Below, one piece after another: positions 34,199 to 42,769 of a stretch of 64,000 nucleotides of DNA. Position 1 is the stretch's first letter. Every line of letters begins with the position of its first letter. A program made the translations under genes and the position numbers. Location of the stretch: NCBI RefSeq assembly GCF_017094485.1, contig NZ_CP064786.1:2450788-2514787 (forward strand), in the 5' to 3' direction. This stretch comes from Natranaeroarchaeum sulfidigenes. GTDB taxonomy: Archaea; Halobacteriota; Halobacteria; Halobacteriales; Natronoarchaeaceae. Below the pieces are notes generated by a model. It worked only from the letters and a program-made list of their open reading frames with translations, was not told the DNA's origin and searched no databases.

Positions 34199-35362
34199 CT
34201 ATTCGACGAAGTCGATATCCTCGACGCCGTCGGCGGGCTGGCCCTGTGGTTCGGGCGCTCGGCCCTGTGGTTCGGGCTGGGACTCGTCCTCGTCGCTGCC
34301 GCCGTAGATCTGTGGGGAGTCGACGCCGGTGACGACGATCATCGTTCGCATCATGCCTTCGAGTTCCTCGTCGACGGAGGTGCCCCAGATGATCCGCGCG
34401 TCGGGATCGATCCGGTCGTAGATCTCCTCGACGACACCTTCGGCTTCCTCGATGGACATGTCGGAGCCGCCGGTAACGTTGACGAGCGCGGAGTTCGCGC
34501 CCGAAATATCGACGTCGAGCAGGGGCGAGCGAAGCGCCGTCTTGACCGAGTCCTGGGCCTTGGCGTCCGAATCGGACTCCCCGAGCCCGATCATGGCGAC
34601 GCCGCCCCGTTCCATCACGGTCCGGACGTCGGCGAAGTCCAGGTTGACCAGGCCGGGTTTCGTGATCAGTTCGGTGATTCCCTTGACCGATCGCATCAAC
34701 ACCTCGTCGCTAACCTTGAACGCCTGTCGGACGGGGAGTTTGCCAACGGAGTCGAGCAGCCGGTCGTTCGGGACGACGATGACGGTGTCGGCGACGTCGC
34801 GGAGCCGTTCGAGACCGGCTTCAGCGTTGGTGCGCCGGACCTCGCCCTCGGCAGTGAACGGCGTCGTGACGATGGCGATGGTCAGCGCCCCGCTCTCGCG
34901 GGCGGCCTTGGCGACGACCGGAGCGCTGCCCGTGCCGGTACCCCCACCGAGGCCAGCAGTGACGAAGACCATATCCGAGCCGTCGACGGCGTCGTAGATC
35001 TCCTCTTGACTCTCGATGGCAGCCTCCTCGCCGACCTGCGGGAGCGAACCAGCGCCGCGGCCCTGGGTCTTCTGTTCGCCCATCAGGATCTTCGTGTCGG
35101 CCTCGATCTCCACGAGGTGCTGGACGTCGGTGTTGGCGGCGACCAGTTTCGCACCGTGGATCCCCTCCTCGAACATCCGATCGACGGTGTTACCGCCCGC
35201 GCCACCACAGCCGACCACCGTGATGTTCGTTTGCAGGTCCTGCAGGACATCTTCGAGTTCGTCGTCGGTCATCGTTCCCGATGGGTTCACACTGTGCTGG
35301 TCCGGTGGCCCCTCCTCCCCCTCCTCGGCCTCGTCGATGGCATCGTCAACGATTGAGTCCAT
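34199..35362 (-). CDS. ftsZ1: Cell division protein FtsZ1
   Basis: A 387-residue Fts[16 protein letters not shown] is the first GTP-binding loop, [12 protein letters not shown] (residues 138-148) the tubulin signature, and [11 protein letters not shown] (about 239-249) the T7 synergy loop that completes the neighbour's GTPase site. The N-terminal 45 residues are an acidic extension and the C-terminus is a Gln/Pro-rich acidic tail ([16 protein letters not shown]). Haloarchaeal FtsZ1 assembles the mid-cell ring used as a scaffold for FtsZ2. The second FtsZ-like gene of the window, cetZ, lies 28 kb away. An 11-bp direct repeat lies just upstream. Confidence 0.95.
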   Translation of the reverse strand: MDSIVDDAIDEAEEGEEGPPDQHSVNPSGTMTDDELEDVLQDLQTNITVVGCGGAGGNTVDRMFEEGIHGAKLVAANTDVQHLVEIEADTKILMGEQKTQGRGAGSLPQVGEEAAIESQEEIYDAVDGSDMVFVTAGLGGGTGTGSAPVVAKAARESGALTIAIVTTPFTAEGEVRRTNAEAGLERLRDVADTVIVVPNDRLLDSVGKLPVRQAFKVSDEVLMRSVKGITELITKPGLVNLDFADVRTVMERGGVAMIGLGESDSDAKAQDSVKTALRSPLLDVDISGANSALVNVTGGSDMSIEEAEGVVEEIYDRIDPDARIIWGTSVDEELEGMMRTMIVVTGVDSPQIYGGSDEDESQPEPQGRAPEPQGQPADGVEDIDFVE

Positions 35363-35407
35363 TTGACCAGTGTTACTAAGTGGAGGTTAATTATCTTTCC
35401 CCTCGTG

Positions 35408-35429
35408 CGTCAGACGCTCGTCAGACGCT
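35408..35429 (-). repeat. 11-bp tandem direct repeat upstream of ftsZ1
   Basis: CGTCAGACGCT occurs twice in immediate succession, 46-67 bases before the ftsZ1 ATG. Each copy, with the preceding G, also contains a GCGT/ACGC inverted pair. An 11-base period puts the copies on the same face of the helix, as expected for a regulator site. The rest of the gap to the lipoprotein gene (to 35632) shows no gene. Confidence 0.4.
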
Positions 35430-35632
35430 CGTCCCGTCCTCGAAGACCGGTAGGCAAAGCCCCCTCGGGATGATACGACTGGTTGAATCGCTGGAATGAC
35501 GGCCATCCAACCGCTGGTGTCCTAACTGGACTACACAGACCAACACTGAACGGACAACCGTGACGCTCGTCGGTATCGGTGGGTTACGGAATATTCGAGG
35601 CGACACCCTTGCGTTTTACCACGGGGAGGTGG

Positions 35633-36652
35633 TCACGGGCTGTAGAGGTCGACGAACGGATCGACGGTCTCCCGGGTTCCCGAAACTACAACTGTCCGAC
35701 CGTCCTGCTCGGTGGATACGTCGGTGTGAGACGCGAACCGTTCCTCGCCATCTCCCTCGCCACCGGCCCACGCCTCGACATCGTCGAGCGTGACCGCATC
35801 CTCGTCCTCGAAGACGATGACATAGCGCTCGTCGATCGGGTCGCCGTCGAGGGCGACGTCATAGCCATAGGCGACCTGCCCCTCGAATGCCGGGAAGTCG
35901 AGGTCGGTTTGAGAGATCGGATCGGACGTTTCGCCGAGGCTTCGCGCACCGCTACCGACGTGATCGAGGAGTTCGGACATCTCCTCGCTCTCGTCAGTGT
36001 ACCGCGCAGTATCACCGGTCTGTGTGTCTGCGAGCGCTTCGATATCGTCGTCGGGATACTCGTCTTCGACCCACAGCAGGACATCCTCGCTCAGACCGAC
36101 CGCGATGTCGACCGGCTGGCCCTGTAGCTCGTTCAGGTATATGTCGAATCCGCCGTGGCTACCGACGCGCTCGAAGCCGACATCCTCGACCAGTCCGTCA
36201 CCGATGGCGTCCGGTGCATGATCGCCGTACAGCACCTGCTGGGCGTTGTTGTCGACTGTGAGGTACTCGCCGAACGTGTCGATCTCCCGCCCGCTCAGGG
36301 AGGGAAGCGGACGCGGTTGCGAGCCCTCGCCGTTTACGCCTGCTTCGATCTCCTCGTAGTCGTCTTCGGACAGCGGTCCCTCGCCGAGCGTGTCTTCGAG
36401 CGCCAGAAACGCCTCGTAGGAGAAATACTCGAACGGATAGTGGTCCTCGCCGGTGACTGTACCGGGCGCGGAGAGCCACGATGAGAGTTCAAAATCCGCT
36501 ACTTCGATCGGGTCATCATCGTCATTTTCGTCGTCACTTCCGAGACAGCCTGCCAGCCCTGCGACCGCGCCAGTCGTGGAGAGCACGCCCACGGCCTGCA
36601 GTACGTCGCGCCGCGTGGAGATATCGGACCGCCGGGTAGATTGATCGGACAT
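35633..36652 (-). CDS. Tat-exported lipoprotein, hypothetical
   Basis: A 339-residue protein starting MSDQSTRRSDISTRRDVLQA. The twin-arginine signal (STRRDVLQAVG) is followed by the lipobox LAGC (Cys about 34) and a very acidic linker (DDENDDDD). The mature domain has alternating strand/helix segments (SAPGTVTGEDHYPFEYFSYE, GGFDIYLNEL, VAYGYDVALDGD, RTVVVSGTRETVD) that I do not recognise. It should sit on the outer membrane face. The open frame continues far upstream antisense to the radical SAM gene, but the signal peptide fixes the start. Confidence 0.8.
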   Translation of the reverse strand: MSDQSTRRSDISTRRDVLQAVGVLSTTGAVAGLAGCLGSDDENDDDDPIEVADFELSSWLSAPGTVTGEDHYPFEYFSYEAFLALEDTLGEGPLSEDDYEEIEAGVNGEGSQPRPLPSLSGREIDTFGEYLTVDNNAQQVLYGDHAPDAIGDGLVEDVGFERVGSHGGFDIYLNELQGQPVDIAVGLSEDVLLWVEDEYPDDDIEALADTQTGDTARYTDESEEMSELLDHVGSGARSLGETSDPISQTDLDFPAFEGQVAYGYDVALDGDPIDERYVIVFEDEDAVTLDDVEAWAGGEGDGEERFASHTDVSTEQDGRTVVVSGTRETVDPFVDLYSP

Positions 36653-36760
36653 CTGGATATCCGGATCACATTCTCCGAGTTGGTAAATAACTGTTGGCAA
36701 CCGGCCAGTACCATCCCAGCTTTCGTATGGGTTTTCACCGTCGAGACGGTACAGATGGGT

Positions 36761-38497
36761 ATGACTGACCCCGCGACGCTCGATGTGACCCTCGTCGACG
36801 GCTACGTCGACGAGCCCGCTCACTTCGGGGTTCCGCCATACATCTCGACGTATCCGCGCTACACGGCCGGAGCGCTGGTCGACGCCGGTGTCCCGCGAGA
36901 ACAGATCACCTATCACACGATCGACGAACTCCGCGATGACAGATCGAAGTGGGCGGACGTGGCAAACGCCGACCTGTTCTGTTACATCGGCGGGATCACG
37001 GTCCCCGGCAAGTACGTCGGCGGTACTCCGGCCGAACCCGACGAAGTGAAAGAACTCGCCTGGACGGCGAAGGGCACCACGCTGATGGGCGGACCGGTGA
37101 AGTTCGGCGTCGGCGACGGCAACGAGGGGGGAATCGAGACCGAGCGCGACGATCTGGACTACGATTTCGTTGCGAAAGGCGACATCGAGGCCGCGGCCTA
37201 CGACCTCGTCGACAGCGGCCTTGAGGGCTTCGGCAACCGGATGCGCTCGAACGAGGAGATCGATCAGTGGGCTGCCGACGGTACCTTCATCGTCGAACAG
37301 CATCCGAACCACCCCGACTATCTCATCTGCGAAATGGAGACCTCGCGGGGCTGTCCGTACCGCTGTTCGTTTTGTACCGAGCCGCTGTATGGCGACCCCG
37401 ACTTCCGTCCCCCACCGTCGGTCGTCACCGAGGTCGACCTGCTCGCCGACCACGGCGTGAAACACTTCCGGCTCGGACGGCAGGCCGACATCCTCGCGTA
37501 CGGCGGCGACGGCGAGAAGCCCAATCCCGACGCCCTGCGCCAGCTCTACGGCGGCATCCGCGAGGTCGCACCCGATCTGGAGACACTGCATCTCGACAAT
37601 ATGAATCCGATCACGGTGGTACAGTGGCCGGAGCTGGCCCGCGAGGGGATCCGGATCATCGCCGAGCACAACACCCCCGGTGACACCGCTGCGTTCGGCC
37701 TCGAATCCGCCGATCCGAACGTGATGAGCGACAACAACCTGAACGTCACCGCCGACGAGTGCCTCGAAGCGGTGCGGATCGTCAACGAGGAGGGCGGCTG
37801 GCGGCCCGGCCAGGAGCCAGACGGGGCAGAGAAACCGTACGGTCCCGCGACCGGCCCGGACGTCCCGAATCGGCTCCCGAAACTCCTGCCCGGAATCAAC
37901 CTCGTCCACGGCCTCAAGGGCGAGCGCGAGGAGACGTTCGCACACAACAAACGTTTCCTCCAGCGCGTCTACGACGAGGGGCTGATGCTCCGCCGAGTCA
38001 ACATCCGACAGGTGATGGCCTTCGCCGGAACCGACATGTCCGAGACCGGTGCGGAGATCGCCCGCGACCACAAAAAACAGTTCAAACAGTACAAACGCGA
38101 GGTCCGCGAGGAGATCGACAATCCGATGCTCCAGCGGCTCGCCCCGCCCGGAACGCGGCTGCCTGACGTCCATCTTGAGTACCACCAGGACGGGAAGACG
38201 TTCGGCAGACAGCTCGGGACCTACCCGCTGCTGGTCGGCATTCCGGGCGAACTCGAACTCGGGCGGACGCTCGATGTCGCCATCGTCGATCACGGCTACC
38301 GTTCGGTGACGGGGGTTCCCTACCCGCTCGACGTCAATGCGGCGTCGATGGACGAGCTCACAGCCATTCCCGGGATCGGAAAACAGCGAGCGGGCGACAT
38401 CGTCGTCAATCGCCCCTACGAGAGTCCTGGGGAGATCGAAGCGGATGTCGATCTGAGGGAGTTTACGCGGGCTGGGCGGCCGGAAGGTGCCGATTGA
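36761..38497 (+). CDS. Radical SAM protein with C-terminal helix-hairpin-helix
   Basis: A 578-residue iron-sulfur enzyme. The N-terminal 190 residues resemble a B12-binding-like/Rossmann segment (LDVTLVDGYVDEPAHFGVPPYISTYPR, ADLFCYIGG). The radical SAM cluster motif is SRGCPYRCSFC (CxxxCxxC) near residue 200, followed by the TIM-barrel core (HFRLGRQADILAYG, LETLHLDNMNP, FGLESADPNVM). The last 70 residues hold a HhH (LDVNAASMDELTAIPGIGKQRAGDIV). A HhH on such a protein hints at a nucleic-acid substrate. I recognise the overall architecture as common in haloarchaea and methanogens but not its reaction. It is divergent from the lipoprotein gene. Confidence 0.88.
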   Translation: MTDPATLDVTLVDGYVDEPAHFGVPPYISTYPRYTAGALVDAGVPREQITYHTIDELRDDRSKWADVANADLFCYIGGITVPGKYVGGTPAEPDEVKELAWTAKGTTLMGGPVKFGVGDGNEGGIETERDDLDYDFVAKGDIEAAAYDLVDSGLEGFGNRMRSNEEIDQWAADGTFIVEQHPNHPDYLICEMETSRGCPYRCSFCTEPLYGDPDFRPPPSVVTEVDLLADHGVKHFRLGRQADILAYGGDGEKPNPDALRQLYGGIREVAPDLETLHLDNMNPITVVQWPELAREGIRIIAEHNTPGDTAAFGLESADPNVMSDNNLNVTADECLEAVRIVNEEGGWRPGQEPDGAEKPYGPATGPDVPNRLPKLLPGINLVHGLKGEREETFAHNKRFLQRVYDEGLMLRRVNIRQVMAFAGTDMSETGAEIARDHKKQFKQYKREVREEIDNPMLQRLAPPGTRLPDVHLEYHQDGKTFGRQLGTYPLLVGIPGELELGRTLDVAIVDHGYRSVTGVPYPLDVNAASMDELTAIPGIGKQRAGDIVVNRPYESPGEIEADVDLREFTRAGRPEGAD

Positions 38498-38647
38498 TAG
38501 CTGCTGGGTGGGTTGGACTGTCCCGACTGGAGGGCTGGATTGATCCGCTCGTGTTGCGGCGAATATAGCCGCCAGAAACACTGATGTACTGATTCAGCAC
38601 GTCTTTTCGCCGACACTACTATTACGGACGCCTGCAACGGTTGTGAT

Positions 38648-38653
38648 GGAGGT
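38648..38653 (+). promoter_or_regulatory. Shine-Dalgarno site of TRAM gene
   Basis: GGAGGT lies eight bases before a TTG start (38662). Strong ribosome-binding sites are uncommon in this window, and this one decides between two in-frame TTG codons (38656 and 38662). Confidence 0.55.
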
Positions 38654-38661
38654 ATTTGACC

Positions 38662-39066
38662 TTGGAGATATCTGATAAACTGCTGTGTCTGTTCAGTGCT
38701 GAGGTGCGAGCGGAGGAGGACAACTACGTGGTCGAGATCCCGCGACGCGAAGTCGAAACCGGCGAGATCGAAGCCGGAAACACCTACCGTGTTGCGCTCA
38801 TCGAGCGCGAGATTGATGCCGAAACGGGGAGCGAATCGAGCGGCAAAGCGGGGACGCCGCCGGAACCACAGCCACCGGTCGAGATCAACGAGACACGTTA
38901 CGTCGAGATCGAGGATATCGGCAAACAGGGCGACGGTATCGCCCGCGTCGAGCGGGGTTACGTGATCATCGTCCCGGACGCCGAGGTCGGCGAGCGAGTG
39001 AAAGTCGAGATTACCGAAGTGAAATCGAACTTCGCGGTCGGCGAGATCGTCGAAGAAAGCTTCTAG
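38662..39066 (+). CDS. TRAM-domain protein
   Basis: About 134 residues from a TTG start chosen because GGAGGT stands eight bases before it. The N-terminal part (ISDKLLCLFSAEVRAEEDNYVVEIPRREV) is a small beta domain. The C-terminal part is a TRAM domain (RYVEIEDIGKQGDGIARVERGYVIIVPDAEVGERVKVEITEVKSNFAVGEIV), an RNA-binding OB-like fold. In archaea, single TRAM proteins are thought to act as RNA chaperones like cold-shock proteins. Here it has an added N-terminal domain joined by a Pro/Gly-rich linker. Its stop shares a CTAG with the convergent neighbour. Confidence 0.85.
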   Translation: MEISDKLLCLFSAEVRAEEDNYVVEIPRREVETGEIEAGNTYRVALIEREIDAETGSESSGKAGTPPEPQPPVEINETRYVEIEDIGKQGDGIARVERGYVIIVPDAEVGERVKVEITEVKSNFAVGEIVEESF

Positions 39067-39710
39067 CGGATCTTCTCGCCGTCTCGGTTTTTTGGACCTT
39101 CCGAGTCGTAGACGACGATGCCGTCCCGATCGGTTGGGGCGTAGTTGTCCCGGACGCCGATCGCCTCTTCCAGCTCGCGGATCGCCCGTTCTTTGAGTGA
39201 CCCGGCGAGCGCTTCGGCGTCCTCACGACTGATCGCCCGCCCGAGCCCCTCACACTCGTGGGCACGGACCATTCCTTCCTCGTCGACCGGTTCGCCCATC
39301 GGCTGGCTTGTCCCACCCAGCGCAACACTGAACGGGTAGGTTGCACAGATCAACGGCCGGTCTTCGTGGACTGTACAGGCCCCAGTTCCGTCATCCGCTT
39401 CTGTATAAAACTGGCAGTCTCCGCAGTCGTCAGTCCCGAGTGCCCACTCGAACGTCTCGCCCTCGGGACCGTCCTCGCCCTCCTCGATGCCGTAGGGCAT
39501 CGGCCGCGCAACGTCCCGCCAGTCGTACTCATCGTCCTGTAACTCCCGGACTTCATCGGGAAACACCGTCGCCGTATGCGGGTCCTCCTCGTCGGCCTTG
39601 CAGCAGGCACCACAGCGTGTGCACTCGAATCCGATGGTCTCGATGGCGTCAGCTAGCCCGTCGACGTCGAGCATCCTCGCACGCTCCAGCTCGGCTTCGA
39701 GGCTCTCCAT
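39063..39710 (-). CDS. YkgJ-family cysteine cluster protein
   Basis: A 215-residue protein. FECTRCGACCKADEEDPHTA is the hallmark C-x2-C-x2-CC cluster, with further cysteines in DDCGDCQFY, GACTVHEDRPLICATYPF and AHECEG. The family (YkgJ/CxxCxxCC) likely binds zinc or an iron-sulfur centre and has no assigned reaction. The first 25 residues are a helix (ESLEAELERARMLDVDGLADAI). It stands alone between the TRAM and MBL genes. Confidence 0.88.
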   Translation of the reverse strand: MESLEAELERARMLDVDGLADAIETIGFECTRCGACCKADEEDPHTATVFPDEVRELQDDEYDWRDVARPMPYGIEEGEDGPEGETFEWALGTDDCGDCQFYTEADDGTGACTVHEDRPLICATYPFSVALGGTSQPMGEPVDEEGMVRAHECEGLGRAISREDAEALAGSLKERAIRELEEAIGVRDNYAPTDRDGIVVYDSEGPKNRDGEKIR

Positions 39711-39767
39711 ACGGTGTCGAGCGTGCGGGCGGACAAAAGACCCGCGTTCCCGACGCCGAAGCGCCGC

Positions 39768-40553
39768 TCAGCGCGGGCGAGCAGCGCCGTTCGACCAGAC
39801 GACTCGATCCTCGACCGCCAGCTTGTCCAGATGGGCGATCACCGTCTTTTGGGCGAGACCACGGACGCCGTCGAGCGACTTTTCGTATACCTGCTCGACG
39901 ATCTCTTCGGGTGTGGATGCACCTTTCTGGACCGCCCGCTCGATGCGACGCTCGCGATCGATGCGGTGGGCGATGAGCCGTGACAGCGTCTCGTCCGGCT
40001 CCTCGATGACGGGGCCGTGTCCTGGATAGAGCCGGTCGGGATTACGTGCCAGCAGTCGCCGGAGCGCGGTGAGATAGCCCCGCATATCGCCGTCCTCTCC
40101 GCCGACGAACACGCTCCCATCGGCGACCGCGAGATCACCGACCAGCATCTCGGAGCCTCCGAGAACGTCGAGAGCGAGATGATCCGGGGCGTGGCCGGGC
40201 GTTGCGATCGCTCGAAGCGTGTGAGTCCCCGCATCGATGAGCCTCCCGTCGCGAACCGTTTCTTCGGGGGCGATCCCCGTGGCGCGCTCGAAACGGTGTT
40301 CATACCCGGCCCGTGCGAGGACGGTCAGATCGTACTCGACGGCGTAGTCGGCGACAGCGCCGACGTGGTCGGGATGTGTGTGCGTAACAAGGAGTTTGGA
40401 GGGTGTGCAGTTCTCGACGGCTTCGTCGAGCGCGTCAGTTCGACGGGCTGGGTCGACGAGGATGCCATCGTCGTCGCCGACGACGTACGCGTTCGTCGAT
40501 CCAGTCGGTACGTGGGCGTCGAGGTCGATCGGGACACGCCGAACGTGGCTCAT
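39768..40553 (-). CDS. MBL-fold metallo-hydrolase
   Basis: A 261-residue metallo-beta-lactamase fold protein. The metal site is seen in LLVTHTHPDHVGAV (H-x-H-x-D-H), ATPGHAPDHLAL, LVGDLAVADGSV (Asp) and RLYPGHGPVI. The C-terminal 70 residues (RERRIERAVQKGASTPEEIVEQVY) form the winged-helix-like tail of LACTB2-type enzymes, several of which are RNases or thioesterases. It starts 40 bases after the stop of the upstream small winged-helix gene on the same strand. Confidence 0.88.
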   Translation of the reverse strand: MSHVRRVPIDLDAHVPTGSTNAYVVGDDDGILVDPARRTDALDEAVENCTPSKLLVTHTHPDHVGAVADYAVEYDLTVLARAGYEHRFERATGIAPEETVRDGRLIDAGTHTLRAIATPGHAPDHLALDVLGGSEMLVGDLAVADGSVFVGGEDGDMRGYLTALRRLLARNPDRLYPGHGPVIEEPDETLSRLIAHRIDRERRIERAVQKGASTPEEIVEQVYEKSLDGVRGLAQKTVIAHLDKLAVEDRVVWSNGAARPR

Positions 40554-40592
40554 TCACGGAATATTCGGCGAGGGGGGAGAAAAACGAACCGC

Positions 40593-40871
40593 TCAGTTGT
40601 GCAGGAAGTAGACCTGTTTGCGCGCGTCACGGAAGCTGTACCGGGAGCCGATCAGATCGACCTCTTCGAGTCGGTTGAGCGCGTAGCGGACGGTGCGATC
40701 CGGGAGCAGCGACTCTTCTGCAAGCTGGCCCTGCGAGAGCGGTGCATCGGTTTCGAGTACTTTCGCGATCAGTTTCGCGCTCGGGGGGAGTTCGCGGAGG
40801 CGCTCGCGGTACTCCGCATCCGAGAGAGGTTCTTCGATGCTGTCCGAGCGTTCACCCGTGATCGTGCTCAT
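40593..40871 (-). CDS. Winged-helix (MarR/TrmB-like) regulator
   Basis: A 92-residue DNA-binding protein. LRELPPSAKLIAKVLETDAPLSQGQLAEESLLPDRTVRYALNRLEEVDLIGSRYSF is a complete winged helix with the recognition helix at PDRTVRYALNRLEE and the wing at SRYSFRDARKQVYFL. It resembles a common small haloarchaeal HTH family. Targets are unknown. It may regulate itself and the MBL gene downstream, or the divergent methyltransferase across the AT-rich 210-base gap. Confidence 0.82.
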   Translation of the reverse strand: MSTITGERSDSIEEPLSDAEYRERLRELPPSAKLIAKVLETDAPLSQGQLAEESLLPDRTVRYALNRLEEVDLIGSRYSFRDARKQVYFLHN

Positions 40872-41081
40872 ACAGAACCAGCGGCTGTCGGAGATGGTAA
40901 AACTTGTCTATATTGGGGTCAAAATAAATGGAATAATATTAAGAGTATATATGCCATGCCCAACTTCCACGGTCTTTCGCAATATTTGCGTGGAGTCACG
41001 GGCAGCACCGACCCTGCGGAGCCGAACCACCGATCCGTTTCCAGTATCGTTTTATCCCCAGGACAGATACTCCCGGTAAGC

Positions 41082-41786
41082 GTGAAAGGGCAGGAGTGGT
41101 ACCAGGCGACTGACATCGCCCAGGAATACGACGACAAGCGGTTCTCCCAGGGCGGCCGTCTCATCGACCGACGGGAGAAAGAAGCCGTGCTCGATGCGAT
41201 CGGGCCCGTCGAGGACAAGAAGATCCTCGAAATAGCTTGCGGTACCGGCCGGTTCACCGCCATGCTGGCCGAGCGCGGAGCGGATATCGTCGGTCTGGAC
41301 ATCTCGGCGGAGATGCTCGGCGAAGCCCGGACGAAAGCCGACGCCGCCGGGGTTGGTGAGACGATCGAGTTCATGCGTGGCGACGCTGGACGGCTTCCGT
41401 TCGAGGACGATGAGTTCGACGCCGTCATCGCGATGCGGTTTTTCCACCTCGCCGATACCCCCGCGGAGTATCTCGCGGAGATCAAGCGCGTCTCGAACGG
41501 CGACGTAATGTTCGATACCTTCAAAAACACCAGTACGCGCAGCATCTACAACTGGGCGCTCCCGATGGGCTCACGACTGTATTCTCGCTCCGAGGTCCAC
41601 TCCTTGATCAAGGGTGCTGGGCTGGAGCTAGTCGGAGACTCTCACGACTTCGTCCTTCCCTACGGGTTCTATCGATCGCTGCCGAACTCGCTCGCGAACG
41701 TGTTCCGTCGTGTCGATACGACGATCGGAAAGAGCCCGATCGGCGATTCGATCGCGTCGGTCTCGTACTGGCACGCCAGCGTTTGA
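41082..41786 (+). CDS. Class I SAM-dependent methyltransferase
   Basis: A 234-residue methyltransferase from a GTG (VKGQEWYQATDIAQEYDDKRFS). Motif I is ILEIACGTGRFTAMLAERG, motif II is VGLDISAEMLGEAR, and the post-motif is GDAGRLPFEDDEFDAVIAMRFFHL. The second half (LYSRSEVHSLIKGAGLELV, YGFYRSLPNS) is typical of small-molecule or quinone-type methyltransferases of the UbiE/Methyltransf_11 group. The long open frame upstream of the GTG runs antisense to the MBL and winged-helix genes and is not coding. The gap 40872-41081 is very AT-rich (around 40905-40955) and probably holds divergent promoters. The glycosyltransferase gene follows 54 bases later. Confidence 0.85.
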   Translation: MKGQEWYQATDIAQEYDDKRFSQGGRLIDRREKEAVLDAIGPVEDKKILEIACGTGRFTAMLAERGADIVGLDISAEMLGEARTKADAAGVGETIEFMRGDAGRLPFEDDEFDAVIAMRFFHLADTPAEYLAEIKRVSNGDVMFDTFKNTSTRSIYNWALPMGSRLYSRSEVHSLIKGAGLELVGDSHDFVLPYGFYRSLPNSLANVFRRVDTTIGKSPIGDSIASVSYWHASV

Positions 41787-41840
41787 GTCTCCACACGTAC
41801 TTTCGGGATATTTATAGCTCTGGCAGGGAAACCGGGAAAT

Positions 41841-42746
41841 ATGGACCTCTCGGTAGTAGTTCCTACGCTAAACAACCGGGAGGAGCTGCGGTGCTGTCTC
41901 GACGCACTTGCGGAGCACGCCGGAGAGATAGAGCTGATCGTCGTCAACGGCCCGTCCTCTGACGGGACGACCGGAATGGTACGGGATCGTGACGATGTCG
42001 ACGTTCTCGTCGAGGTATCAGAACGGAACGAATCGGTTGCCAGAAACGCCGGAATCGAAACGGCAACTGGTGAGGGGATCGCGATCGTCGACAGCACGTA
42101 CGCGGTCGAGCCGTCCTGGTACGACGCGGTGGTGTCCGCGCTTGACGCCGGTGCCGACGTCGTCACCGGGCCGACACATCGGAGCCTCCGTGCCGGAGTG
42201 ACGACCGAAACGGAGACAACGGAGACGGTCGCTGGACGGAGGGTGACGTTTTTCAACGGCGATAACGTGGCGTTCACAGCCGACACCCTTCGCGCGCTTG
42301 ACGGCTTCGACGAGTATCTCGCGAGCGATGGCGAACGCGACGCATCCCACCGTCTCGCCGGGATGAGCTATTCGATTATGTGGAACGGAGAGATGAGCGT
42401 CAGGGGGGAGTACGAGGCCGACGGGGGCGAGCTGGGTCGGGAGATCGGTTACAGCTACCGGTCACGGGCCTATCGACTCGTAAAGAATTACGGGATCCGA
42501 CCGCAGACGGCGGGTAGAACGCTCTGGCGTGCGTTACGCGATTCGATCGACGCTGCGGGTGACGTCACGCGTGGCGACCTCCAGCCAACAGTCTGGTTAC
42601 GGACTGGCCGCGACGTGACCGGCGGGCTAGTCGCCGGCGTCTACGCCGGTCTTCGGGCGCGTCGTGCCGACCGGTCGTATCGCCGGAACCCGAACGGGAT
42701 TTCGAGCCGGCACGACCGCGCAGTGCAGCGATACGACCGTCGGTGA
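41841..42746 (+). CDS. Family 2 glycosyltransferase
   Basis: A 301-residue GT-A fold enzyme. LSVVVPTLNNREELRCCLDAL is the nucleotide-sugar binding start, and VARNAGIETATGEGIAIVDSTY covers the region where the D-x-D metal motif lies, here written as VDS. Usual GT2 enzymes show DxD or DDD at this spot, so activity is not assured. NGDNVAFTADTLRALDGFDE is the acceptor-side motif. The C-terminal third is basic and may contact the membrane. It probably adds a sugar to a lipid, protein or polysaccharide. It follows the methyltransferase on the same strand. Confidence 0.82.
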   Translation: MDLSVVVPTLNNREELRCCLDALAEHAGEIELIVVNGPSSDGTTGMVRDRDDVDVLVEVSERNESVARNAGIETATGEGIAIVDSTYAVEPSWYDAVVSALDAGADVVTGPTHRSLRAGVTTETETTETVAGRRVTFFNGDNVAFTADTLRALDGFDEYLASDGERDASHRLAGMSYSIMWNGEMSVRGEYEADGGELGREIGYSYRSRAYRLVKNYGIRPQTAGRTLWRALRDSIDAAGDVTRGDLQPTVWLRTGRDVTGGLVAGVYAGLRARRADRSYRRNPNGISSRHDRAVQRYDRR

Positions 42747-42769
42747 GCTGCCGGCCCACTGGCACTCGA

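Noticed and set aside
33842..35356. 504-codon plus-strand frame over ftsZ1
   Set aside because: Antisense shadow of ftsZ1, which has all tubulin motifs. The shadow has no family resemblance.
35433..35560. tRNA-like stretch on the minus strand (GTCC-AGTTA-GGAC hairpin followed by a TTCAA-like stretch)
   Set aside because: The loop of the D-arm-like hairpin is only five bases, and no matching acceptor or anticodon stem can be built.
36653..38581. Very long open frame on the minus strand upstream of the lipoprotein, antisense to the radical SAM gene
   Set aside because: It is the mirror of a well-supported radical SAM gene. High GC makes antisense frames long. The Tat signal at 36652 fixes the lipoprotein start.
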